Positions 53,941-63,518 of a stretch of DNA of 64,000 nucleotides are shown piece after piece; positions within the stretch are counted from its first letter, which is position 1; every line of letters begins with the position of its first letter. The notes under the pieces are model-generated. The model did no database searches and had not been told where the DNA came from. It saw only the letters and a program-made list of their open reading frames with translations. Source of the stretch: Eonycteris spelaea (lineage: Eukaryota > Chordata > Mammalia > Chiroptera > Pteropodidae); assembly GCA_003508835.1 (NCBI GenBank), contig PUFA01000224.1, forward strand, positions 1,302,001 to 1,366,000, read 5' to 3'. A program made the position numbers and the translations under genes.

Positions 53941-54365
53941 TGGTATTTCACCTTTGTTTTGTTTCAGTAAGAAGTAAACACAGTGCAGGATGAACATGAC
54001 GAAGAGCTGGCCTTTGCACGTAAGAGGAGTCACTTTCGAATCTCTTCCTTTCTTCCTTTCCTGGCCCCACTCAAGGCAGGGCTGGTGGAAAGGGGAGGGG
54101 GAGGGGGCGGGGTGACCAGTAGGAAACACCCCCAGAGGCTGAACACAAACCCGCAGAAGACAAGGAGGACATGGGGAACAGCAAGTCCCTCCAGGAGAAG
54201 AGAGTTCCTTCGCCAAAGGGACCCTTCATTCCCTGATCCCTTCTGCCCCTCTCTGCACATAATTGGCCGTCCTCTCTGCTCCCGAAGGGCTGCGTGCTGC
54301 TGACCCGTGGCGTGCCATCTGGTAGCCCTGCTTCAATAACGGCTAACTATTCCTTAACTTCTTGC
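53941..54365. other. unique sequence
   Basis: Apart from the G-run cluster nothing is recognised. Confidence 0.35.
54092..54112 (+). other. G-quadruplex-capable G-run cluster
   Basis: Four G-runs of four or five bases separated by single bases (GGGGAGGGGGAGGGGGCGGG), the strongest G4 motif in the window. Confidence 0.7.
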
Positions 54366-54367
54366 TG

Positions 54368-54475
54368 GCGAGATAGGAAATGGAGGCGCAGAACGACTGG
54401 GTGACTTGTCACACAGCTCGGAGGGGGAAGCAGGAATCAAAACCGGGCAGATTCCAAAGCCTCTGCATAGTGTAA
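54368..54475 (-). repeat. MIR SINE fragment, antisense
   Basis: GATAGGAAATGGAGGCGCAG, AACGACTGGGTGACTTGTCA, CACAGCTCGGAGGGGGAAGC and AGGAATCAAAACCGGGCAGA follow antisense MIR (GATGAGGAAACTGAGGCACA and onward). Confidence 0.75.
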
Positions 54476-55195
54476 ATAGAATGATTACGTGAGTGAGCTA
54501 AGGCAGGAGCAGCCCTGGGGAAATGGATTCTGCTCTACTGACCCCAGTAAATCTCAAATTCTCATCTTTGGGGAGAGTAAGAGCGGGGGAAAGGAGAAGG
54601 AATGATTAATAAACGCTGTTGGGACTCCTTTCTCAGTTTCAGCACCTGTCCGTGTCTCTGCCCAAGGCGGGGGGCACCCCAGTCTCTCCTGCTGTCCTGC
54701 TTTCGCATCCAGCATTTCACAGTCTCCTCATGCACTGTCCTCGCGGGGCAGATGTGCCCGCCCTCCTGGGGGTTCACCCTTCTCAGATCCGAAGCCTCAG
54801 TACCCGTACGTCTCTCAGAGACATGGCGTAATTTCTTTCTGACTGCAAATGAAATGCCTGCTCAATGCAAAAACAATCTGGAAATGCATGCATAGAAAGA
54901 CTCTTTCCAGTGGTACGTCTACAGAATGGGAAACCGTCAATCATGTAAAAACTAAAAATACAAAAGACCGAGGCCTCGTTACATCTCAGCGTGGACAAGG
55001 TTCACACTGACACAAAAAAGTGAGATGCTAAACCAACCACCATTAGTGTCACGATTCTCACAAAGGAAGCTCAGGCGACTGGGAAGAGGACTGTTTGGAG
55101 GAGATTTTTCCCTAGATAGTCTTTTAGAGCTTTTGGGTTTTTATGCCATGTGATTTTAGTACTTTTTCAAAGATTAAATAGAAATTTGGAAAAGA
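54476..55195. other. unique sequence, possible conserved element
   Basis: 54835-54905 has POU-like (ATGCAAA) and SOX-like (ACAAT) words and the palindrome ATGCATGCAT. No gene is supported. Confidence 0.3.
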
Positions 55196-55197
55196 AT

Positions 55198-55458
55198 AGT
55201 TTGTTGTGTGGGACTCAGTGAAAATCATCTCTTAACCTCTCCTTCCACATTTAATCATCTGCACCCACAGGTACACACACGTGCATTTGGTTTATTTTTA
55301 TTGCATGGAGATCATGTTATAATGAATTACAGCCTGTTTTCCCTCCATTTACTATGCCGTGTATAACTTTCCATGTGAGTGTATATAAATCGCCTTGTTA
55401 ATTTAAGTAGCCGCAAAGTCATCAATCTATTGTGTACTTTTACCATAATATTTTTAAC
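55198..55458 (-). mobile_element. old L1M fragment, antisense
   Basis: GTTTATTTTTATTGCATGGA, GATCATGTTATAATGAATTA, ATGCCGTGTATAACTTTCCA and TCAATCTATTGTGTACTTTT follow an antisense L1M. It is joined to the next, better preserved L1. Confidence 0.5.
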
Positions 55459-55469
55459 TGACCTCCTAT

Positions 55470-57470
55470 AATTTTTAACAGCTTTATTGACATTCACATA
55501 CCATAAAATTCAACCACTCAAAGTGCACAGTTCAGTGAGTTTTAGTATACACTCACAGAGTTGTACAACCATCACCACAATCTAATTTTCGAACATTTTT
55601 ATCACCCCAAAAGAAAACCCGTACCCGTGAGCAGTCACTCTCCACCCTTTCCCCTCCCCCAGCCCCAAGCAACCACTAAACTACTTTCTGTCTCTATATT
55701 TTTGCCTATTCTGGACATTTCTTCTAAATGGAATTGTACACTATATGGCCTTCTGGCTTCTCTCACTTAGCATGATGTTTTCAAGGCTCATCCATACTGT
55801 AACATGAATCAGTACTTTATTTTTTAATGATAAATAATATTCCATTGTATGGCTATTCCACATTTTTAATCCATTCCATCAGTTGATGGACATTTGGAGT
55901 TTTCCATATTTGATGATTAATAAATACAGCCTATGCTGCTATGAAATCGTGTACAAGTTTTTTTGTGTGGAATGAATATGTTTTCAATTCTCCGAGTAGC
56001 AGAATGGCGGGTCATGAACTAGTGTGTTGACTTTTTGAGGAACTGCCCAGACTATTTTCCTAAGTGGCCACTCTATTTTACATTCCCACCTGCAGTGTAG
56101 GAGGGTTCCAGTTTCTCCACATCTTCACCAACGCTTGTCATTTTCTGTGCTTTTAATTATAGCCTTCCTAACGGATGTGAAATGATATGTCATATTATGC
56201 TTTTGATTTCCTATTTGTCTAATAACTAGTGATGGCTAAGATGTCTAAAAATCTTTTCATGTGCATGTAGCCATTTGTATACCTTCTTTGGAGAAATGTC
56301 TATTCAAGTCCTTTGCTTCATTTTAAAACTGGGTTGTCTTTTTTAATACTTGAGTTTTGGGAGTTCTTATATATATCAAGATCAAGTCCCTTATCAGATT
56401 CTGGCGAAATTTCTCTCCCATTCTGTAGGTTCTCTTCTCCTTTTCTTAATGGTACCCTTTATGGAAAGAAAAGTTTTCTTTTAACGAAGTCCAACTGACC
56501 TATCTTTACTTATGAATTGTGCTTTTTGAATCGCAGCTGAGAGAAGACCATCGCCTAACCCAAAGTCACAGAAATTTACCCTATGTTTCTTCTAAGAGTT
56601 TTGTAGATTTAGCTCTGGATTTAGGTCTATGATCCATTTTAAGTTGATTTTGTGCAATACGTGGGGTAGAAGTCCACATTCATTACTTTGTAGGTGCCTA
56701 TCCTGTTGTCCAGCACCATTTCTTGAAAAACTATTCTTACCCCTTGAATCGTCTTGGAACTCTCATCTAAAATGCATTGAGCATCAAAAAGGGGTTTTCT
56801 CTAGACTCTGAATCCTATTCTTTCATTGACCTAATTGTCTATTTTATGCCAACACTGTACTGTCTTGATTACTGTAGTTTTGTAATAGGTTCTGAAACAA
56901 GAACATGTGAGTTTCCAACTTTTCTTCATATTCATGACTATTTTGGCTATTCTGGATTCCCTGATTTCCATATGTTTTTTGAGGATCAGGCCGTCAATGT
57001 CTTCAAAAGAGCAAGCTGAGATTTTAATGGGGTCTGCACTGAATCCAGGTTAGCGGGTTTTGGTATAGGTTAATATTGGCCTCATTTAGTGAGTTAAAAA
57101 GTCTTACCACCTCTTCTAGTTTTTGAAAGAGTTTGTAAAGGATTGGTGTTTATCCTTCTTTAAATGTTTGGTATAATTCACCAGGGAAGACATATGGGCC
57201 TGAGGTTTTTCTTTGAAGGAAGTTTTAAAATTACTTGTCTCTTACTCAGAAAACATTTCTTTTGAGTCCATTTTTATAGTGTGTGTCTTTCTAGGAATTT
57301 ATTTATTCCATCTAGTTTATCTAATTTGTTGGATACAGTCGTTCATAGTAGTCCCTTAAAAAACCTTTGTTTTTATTAAGGTCAATAGTGAAGCCCACTT
57401 TCATTCCTGATATTTTTCTTCTTTTGTTTAAATTACAGCCCATCCATTTCTCTCCTCTCTTCCTAGTCCC
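55470..57470 (-). mobile_element. L1 3' UTR and ORF2 part, antisense (~2 kb)
   Basis: This is the longest L1 piece here. From AACAGCTTTATTGACATTCA it runs through CATCACCCCAAAAGAAAACC, TTTTTGCCTATTCTGGACAT, GGAGAAATGTCTATTCAAGT, CAGCACCATTTCTTGAAAAA and ACTGTCTTGATTACTGTAGT to the palm/thumb side of the reverse-transcriptase gene near 57350. There a minus-strand frame still carries the L1-type motif DYYERLYPTN. It is interrupted by many stops and lacks the 5' half. Confidence 0.93.
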
Positions 57471-58230
57471 ACTGTAGGGCCTGGACTCTTCCAAAGGTTC
57501 CATTCCATTAATTGCCCTATAAACCAATATAGCTCCATGTCATGGAAAACCATCTTAGACCAACTCGGTAATGATAGTCATAACCAAAACATTGTGGTGT
57601 AACCGAAATGCTGCATTTTTGGCCTCAAGGCTGTCATCACTTGGTATGATGGCTTGCACAGTCCCACTTTCCTGGGATAGCACGGATGACATTCTCACCT
57701 CAACAAGAATCCATATTTTCTGCGTCAGAATACACTTTAGAATTACTAGCTAGGTCCATCCCACCCGAAGGTATTTGTTAGCTCTTTCCTTCTCCAGACT
57801 GAAATGGGGGTGGGAGAGGGAATGGAGGGGGACAGTCAACCTGGATTATCTGAGGGACACAGGACGGCCTACTATAGCCCTGCCCAGACCCTGGGTGCAA
57901 CCCTCCTAGGCACACTTTGAGGGATTGTGGGGATAAAGCTCAGAACCCTGGCTCACAGGCTCTATGTGAGCCTCCATCATTAGGTCCCGTCTCTTGCAGG
58001 AGCAAGAGGTCCAGGAGACTAAAGCCCCCATTCTGACTCCCCCCTGGAGGCCAGGGGGCACCCTGAGGCAGCCATGTCACCTCTTGCAGAATAAGCTTGG
58101 TCAACAGGAAGATGAGCTTGCTTGACCAGCTGGCTTAAAGTCCTGTCCAGCCCAGTCACTCGTGATTAGGTTACCAGTGAACATGCAGACTTTGCTTGAA
58201 CGCTCTCAGCTTAGGGGAACACCGTCCTGA
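57471..58230. other. unique sequence
   Basis: No repeat or gene is recognised. Confidence 0.35.
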
Positions 58231-58249
58231 CCCCCCAGCCCCCACCCGT

Positions 58250-58480
58250 GGCAGCTGTCCCTGGTTTGGAATCCCATCTGATCTGTGACTGGCTTGCACG
58301 TGACCTTGGGCAAATTAACCTCTCCATTCCCCAGTTTTTTCATCTGTAAAATGGTGACAAGGCTAGTCCCTGTCTCAGGCAGCTGCTGGCGGTGGCCGTG
58401 AATGATAATATGTACCACATATGTACCACCCTTTCCGCTGTGCCCGGTAGACGGTAAGCACTCAAACAATGTGTTAAAAA
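58250..58480 (+). repeat. MIR SINE, sense
   Basis: TTTGGAATCCCATCTGATCT, GTGACTGGCTTGCACGTGAC, CTTGGGCAAATTAACCTCTC, TTTTTTCATCTGTAAAATGG and CGGTAGACGGTAAGCACTCA follow MIR from the B-box side to the tail. Confidence 0.9.
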
Positions 58481-58876
58481 CAAATCTGTCCCTTTAGAGT
58501 TGAGCCCGCGCTCCTCGCCCTGCCCTCTGCGGCCATCTGCCCCAGCACGGGAAATCTGCGGGCCGGAGCTCACCAAGCACCGCCGGGCATATGCAAAGGA
58601 GTCGTTTCAGATTGCAAAAAAAAAGTGGTCATTCTGCTCTCACCTCCTCTCCTTCCTTGTAATGAGCCCCCCTCCACCTGACCACTCTGCTTCAAATCAA
58701 AGGCATACAGAAGTTTCCGGAAACTTGGTCTTATTCCAAGTCAGGCCGAGGTGGCTTTGATGTGATGTGACAACGGTTCGGCCTGGGTCCTGTTTCGCCC
58801 AAAGTGCCTCCGTTTTTGGCTGAGAATGGGACCATTGCTTTGTGCCCCTCACATGACCGGAGCGTAGGCTGCAAGC

Positions 58877-58971
58877 TGAAATCAGACTCCAGCAAAGGTT
58901 CGGGTCAACTCAACCTGGGATTCTCCTACGGGGATGTCATCGGGGGCCTCGGGGTGGTGAACCAAGGAGGT
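58877..58971 (+). other. weak exon-like segment (unidentified)
   Basis: A plus-strand open stretch ends at AACCAAGGAG followed by GTGAGTG, a good donor. The peptide around it reads GSGQLNLGFSYGDVIGGLGV, Gly-rich and protein-like. The acceptor side (GAGCGTAG) has a poor pyrimidine tract. I do not recognise the peptide, and a chance frame is more likely than an exon. Confidence 0.15.
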
Positions 58972-59563
58972 GAGTGTGCTGTGGACTTGGGCTGACACCT
59001 CGTCTCCTCCTTGGTGGCCTTGGGACCTGGGATGCGGGACAGGGAGCGAGTGCTCAGAGAAGAGCCACCTGCAGCCCCACAGACAGGCCCCCGCAAAGAA
59101 CCATCTCCGTGCCTCCACAAAGAGCCAGGCCTCCTCCCCAGCTTCTAGAACCCACAGCAGCCTCTGGAGAGGCCCCGGGGCTGCGCCTTCGCCACTCCGA
59201 GGAGCGGGTCTGAGCAGGCGTGGCAGGGACGCAGCAGGCACGGGTGGCCGCCACATGGGACAGAGGAGCATTCTGTGTCATTTGAACGGAGTCACGTTTC
59301 CTACTGGATCGAAGGTAGACTCTTTAACAATATAGAGGTTTTCGGTGACTGAAGGTTCGCTCTAGCCAGATCCTGGCGTAAAGCGTATTTTTACAGCCGG
59401 GATGATAAATCCCTGAAAGATGGCACTTGCCATGGAAACGCTGACACAGCCTTTCATGCCCTTCACAGTGATGACAATCCTCATTTCCATTTGTTTTTCT
59501 TTATTTTGAGCTGCGACCATTTGCATGCCCAGAAATACATCTGGCCGCGATAGAAAACGAAAT

Positions 59564-59578
59564 GCTGCCCCCTGTCGG
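59564..59578 (-). promoter_or_regulatory. CTCF-like motif
   Basis: The minus strand reads CCGACAGGGGGCAGC, agreeing with the CTCF core at about 12 of 14 positions, including the AGGGGGCAG part. Confidence 0.4.
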
Positions 59579-59689
59579 AAACAGGGCGGAAGTGCGTTTG
59601 ACGTGCACGGGTGGTGCAGATCTCGCTCTGGAGAATTATGCGCAGCCAGGAGAAAAAATAAATTCTCCTGACTTCTGCAGGACTCCGCC

Positions 59690-60030
59690 TTGTCTCTAGG
59701 GTGAGCGAGGCAGGGAAGGGAAAGCGGCAATCAGGGCGTGATGTCAAACCCGAGGCCACCGCGGGCAAGTGGCGATGATGCCGCCCACTGGAGAATTCTG
59801 GAAGCCAGTGTAGACTTTGGGGCCCATCACCCTGCGTCGGGGCTGGGACGGCAGCCTCTCCTTGGGCACTGGCGGCCCCGCATCACTTTTTATGCACCTC
59901 CGGCGCCGGAGGCCAAGGGAGGTCCTCACGCCAAGATGCGGACCTTGGCAGATTGAGGTCCAGCCCTCGCCAAGAGGCCCCCGTGGATGCGAGCGGCCGC
60001 TGACCTGCCCGCTGCACCCGCTCTCCATTA
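59690..60030. promoter_or_regulatory. CpG-rich segment with perfect palindrome
   Basis: About 25 CpGs lie in about 340 bp at roughly 63% GC (observed/expected near 0.75). A perfect 16-bp palindrome CCTCCGGCGCCGGAGG lies at 59897-59912 and a NotI-type GCGGCCGC at 59993-60000. There is no attached gene. Confidence 0.45.
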
Positions 60031-60187
60031 GGCTTTGTATTCTCCTTTGGACTCTTTCATTCGGGAGCCTACGCCCTCTGTTTCTTCAAGGTCTGGAGTC
60101 TCTGCTGAACCCCAGCGCATCAGGCCTACTAACCAAATGCTCGAGAATGTGTTTCTCCATTCCGTAATGGATCTGGACACGGTTCTC

Positions 60188-61442
60188 TTCTTTCTTAATT
60201 TATTAAGTTTACAGAGGTGACGTTGGCTAACAAAATTACGTAGATTTCCAACATACGATATATCATTGTATAGAGCATTGTGCGCTCACCACTCAAAGTC
60301 AAGTCTCCTTCTGTCACCATATATTTGACCCCCTTTCCCCTCTTCTTCCTCCCCGCACCCCTTCCCCTCTGGTAACCATATTGTTGTCTGTGTCTATGAG
60401 TTTTTGTCTTGTTTGCTCATGTGTCGCTTTCAGTTTTATAGCCCCATAAGAGTGGAAATCACATGGTTTTGACTTTTTCCATCTGACTTACTTCACTTAG
60501 CATGATATTCTCAAGATCCGTCCGTGTTGTCACAAATGGCAGTCTTATATCTTTTCTTATGGCTGAGGAATATTCCATTGTACGTATGCACCACAGCTTC
60601 TTTACCCGATCATCCATCAGAGGACATTTCGGTTGTTTCCATGTCTTGGCCACTGTGACAATGTGCAATGAACATGGGGTGCATTTTTTTTTTTTAATGA
60701 ATGAATGTTTTCAATTTTTTTAGATAGCTACCAGAGAAGGATTGCTGGGTCAAATGATAATCCTATTCTTAATTTTTTGAGGAACCTCCATAATGTTTTC
60801 CAGAGTGCCTGTACCAATGTGCATTCCCACCAGCAGTGTGTGAGGTTGCTTTTCCCCCACAACCTCTCCAGCACTTGTTATCTCTTGTCTTGTTGATAGC
60901 AGCCATTTTTAACAGGTGCGAGGTGTACCTAACTCATTGTGGGTTTGGGTTTGCATTTCCCTAACATCTAGTGAAGTTGAGCTTCTTTTCACATATCTGC
61001 TGGCCATGTGTACGTCTTCTTAGAAGTGTCTGTCCAGGTCCTCTTCCCATTTTTTAAATTGGGTTGTTTGTTTTGTTGTTGTTGAGTTGCATGAATTCTT
61101 CATATATTTGATATTAACCCCTTATCAGAGTTGTTGTTTGCATACACTTCTCCCCTTTGGTTGGCTACCTCTTTGTGTTGTTGACAGTTTCTTTTGCTGT
61201 GCAGAATCTTTTCAGTTTGCTGTAGTCCCATTCATTTATTTTTGCTTTTACTTTCCTTGCCTTTGAGGTCAAATTCGTGAAACCCTCTCTAAGACCAAGG
61301 TTTCTAAGTTTATCTATGCTTTCTTCCACGTATTTTATTGTTTCAGGTCTTATATTTAGGTCTTGATCCATTTTGCATTTATTTTTGTCTCTGGTGACAA
61401 CTGGCAGTCCAACTTCACTCTTTTGCATGTGGCGTTCCAATG
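60188..61442 (-). mobile_element. L1 (bat/laurasiatherian type), 5'-truncated, antisense
   Basis: The 3' UTR signature AATTTATTAAGTTTACAGAG, TGACGTTGGCTAACAAAATT and CTCAAAGTCAAGTCTCCTTC, then GTCTGTGTCTATGAGTTTTT, TCTTTTCTTATGGCTGAGGA and GAGGAACCTCCATAATGTTT, runs antisense into ORF2. A minus-strand frame (61165-61458) preserves ORF2 words [14 protein letters not shown] and [14 protein letters not shown]. This is the least diverged L1 in the window and belongs to a lineage I associate with bats and relatives. The 5' truncation is at about 61442. Confidence 0.93.
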
Positions 61443-62800
61443 TTCCCAAAGGCCACACTTCTCAATCCGCCGTCGAGATCACAGTGGTGTTCCCAACGTG
61501 GCCTCAAATTTCCCCCACCTAAACGAGACTTCATTCAACTACGCGGATCACATCAGAACACGGCCAGATGGGACACGAGCATTTCCCCGATTCTGTGCAC
61601 AGCCAGTACTTTGGGACAGGGATTGCCAAGGCGTGTTCCACATAATCAGGGGGCAGAGCTACTGTTCACAAGAGGGGTTCAGAGATCAAATAAGGCCGGT
61701 GACATTGCCAGCTAGAGCACCCTCTCACGGGTCATAATACTCACCAGTGTGTTAAAGGCTCTGAAGAATCCTGCAGGGAAGAAATCCAAATACATTTAAC
61801 GCAGCGTTTCTTACTTCCTTACTGGAGCATTTGCTTCTTCACGGAGCATCTGTCATCATCCTGTGACACACTAGGTTGTGCTCCACACGTACTGCTTAGC
61901 TTCTCAATTGTCTTTTTCCCCTTGTCTTACTGAACTTAAAAAACACATTTATGATGCAAAAAGCTTTGCACGTTTATGGTAGAGAAACTGAAAAAAGCAA
62001 ATAAGCAAAAAATAAGCAAAAGGAGGGGGAAGGCACGGAGTAAGTAGTGTGGGCATTTGGGGCTTCAATGAGCACGTGTCGGTCAGCGTCTTCCTGTGTG
62101 AGAAGGGTTTTTGTCGCGGCACAAGTCCATATTTGTTCCCCAGACTACATTCAATTTTATGACCCTGATTCTAAGAAGCAGGTTTCATCCAATCAAGCAC
62201 ACATGTCAGCCAACAACGGCCAGAGAATCATTTTGAATTATTTCCGAAACCCCAGGTAGAGGAAAATTCCTCTAGCATATGTCACACTATTTATAGGAAG
62301 TGGCAGGCCAGAAAATAAATGAATTGGTAGAAAGAAAGAAAAAGATAATATATGGTGATTTCTCAACTATGTGAAAATGCACATTATTAAAAAGATGGGA
62401 ATGAAACGCACTGGAGAATTAGGAAGGTCAGCTCTAGAAGATGGTGACTTTTACTTTCTTTGCTGTCATAAAAGCAAAACTTGAAGTATTTTTCAAAGGA
62501 ACCCCCCCCCCACCTACACACAGAAGGCCAGCCTCAGTGGAGACTAAAGCAGAGTGAGGGATACCGAGTCTGATGGGGGACCCTTGCTGGGAGGGGCAAT
62601 TGCCTGGGACAAGTGAGTGGGGGTCCCCCACATCTTGCCCACCAGAGTGCTCAGGGTGGCATCACCTCCTTTTCCTCCAGATGCAACGAGCCATGTTTGG
62701 GGTCATGGTGGTTTGGACTGGAGCAGGAGAACAGCTGATTCACTGACCCTCTGAACAGGCCTAGGAGGGAAGGGTCTCTATCACCCCTTTTCATAAATGC
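61443..62800. other. mostly unique sequence with weak repeat scraps
   Basis: 61785-61900 (GCAGCGTTTCTTACTTCCTT, GTGACACACTAGG) faintly resembles a hAT-like end. 61930-62030 and 62290-62430 are A-rich and may be old L1M sense tails. A ten-base C-run lies at 62502. The plus-strand frame at 62047-62259 is not convincing. Confidence 0.3.
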
Positions 62801-62804
62801 TCCC

Positions 62805-62882
62805 TGAACACAGGGGCTCGTTTCTGCCCTCGAGGCTTTGCCCTGGCTGTTCCCTCTGCCTGGACTCATTTTTCAGGTCGGA
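62805..62882 (+). mobile_element. L2 LINE fragment, sense
   Basis: GAGGCTTTGCCCTGGCTGTT followed by CCCTCTGCCTGGACTCATTT is the highly characteristic L2 ORF-end word (GGGCCTTTGCACTGGCTGTT, CCCTCTGCCTGGAATG). Confidence 0.75.
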
Positions 62883-63285
62883 GCCCAGAGAGGGTCTGTG
62901 AGGATACTGAGGGTACACGGCAAGGGCTGAGCCGATGTCTGCCTGATGGCAAATCTCACAAGCATGAGCTGAGCTCCAAAGGGTTCTCGGATAGCTACCG
63001 TTTGAGAAAACCCCTGTTCCAAGTTTGACATAGGAGGCCAGGGAGCCACCCGAAGTCAGAGAGAACATCGACATGTAACTGCAGACCGCCTTTTTAAGAT
63101 AAATGACTTGTCCAGAAGGCTGAGGACAGCTCTGCTTTCATCCTTTGATGGCTGGAAGGCCGATCTGAGGGTACCAGCTCCGTGTGCCCAGGCAGAGCCA
63201 GCCCCCATCAGCGACGGCCAGTGTCCACTGAGTACCAACCAGATGCCATGCTGACAATTGATGCTTAAGCACGGCGTTCTTTTGA
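62883..63285. other. unassigned sequence between L2 pieces
   Basis: 62960-63025 (GAGCTGAGCTCCAAAGGGTT, TTTGAGAAAACCCCTG) is vaguely hAT-like. Nothing firm is seen. Confidence 0.3.
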
Positions 63286-63289
63286 CCGT

Positions 63290-63518
63290 AAAGCGGACCT
63301 TGAGAAAGGTCCCCTGTACAACATGGCAGCCTCTGTCACTGTCAAATCCCTGGTCTTGTCTCTTTTCTTCTCAGCACTCGTCACTCACTGGTGGTGTATT
63401 ATTTCTCCTTTATGAGAGGCAGGTATGTGAATCGTTTTGTCCACCTGATTCCCAGCACCCAGAACCCCACCTGGCACGAACAGATGTTCTGTAAGTATCT
63501 GTTAGTTGAATGGCCGCC
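63290..63518 (+). mobile_element. L2 LINE 3' end, sense
   Basis: TTCTCAGCACTCGTCACTCA, TATTTCTCCTTTATGAGAGG, ATTCCCAGCACCCAGAACCC, CACCTGGCACGAACAGATGT and CTGTAAGTATCTGTTAGTTG follow the L2 terminus. Confidence 0.7.

Larger units (their letters stand above)
58481..60188. other. unique sequence with CpG-rich and motif-rich parts
   Basis: No repeat is recognised between the MIR and the L1. It holds a weak exon-like segment (58877-58971), a CTCF-like motif (59564-59578), an X-box-like CTTGCCATGGAAAC (59426-59439), an octamer-like ATTTGCAT (59519-59526) and a CpG-rich stretch (59690-60030). The 59390-59680 block looks like conserved regulatory DNA. No gene is identified. Confidence 0.4.

Noticed and set aside
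57321..61458. Reverse-transcriptase-like frames as intact LINE-1 genes
   Set aside because: The motifs DYYERLYPTN and [14 protein letters not shown] are real L1 ORF2 remnants, but both elements are 5'-truncated and interrupted by stops.
62047..62259. Exon-like frame ending near a GTAG
   Set aside because: No pyrimidine tract or acceptor, weak donor, and A-rich repeat-like surroundings.
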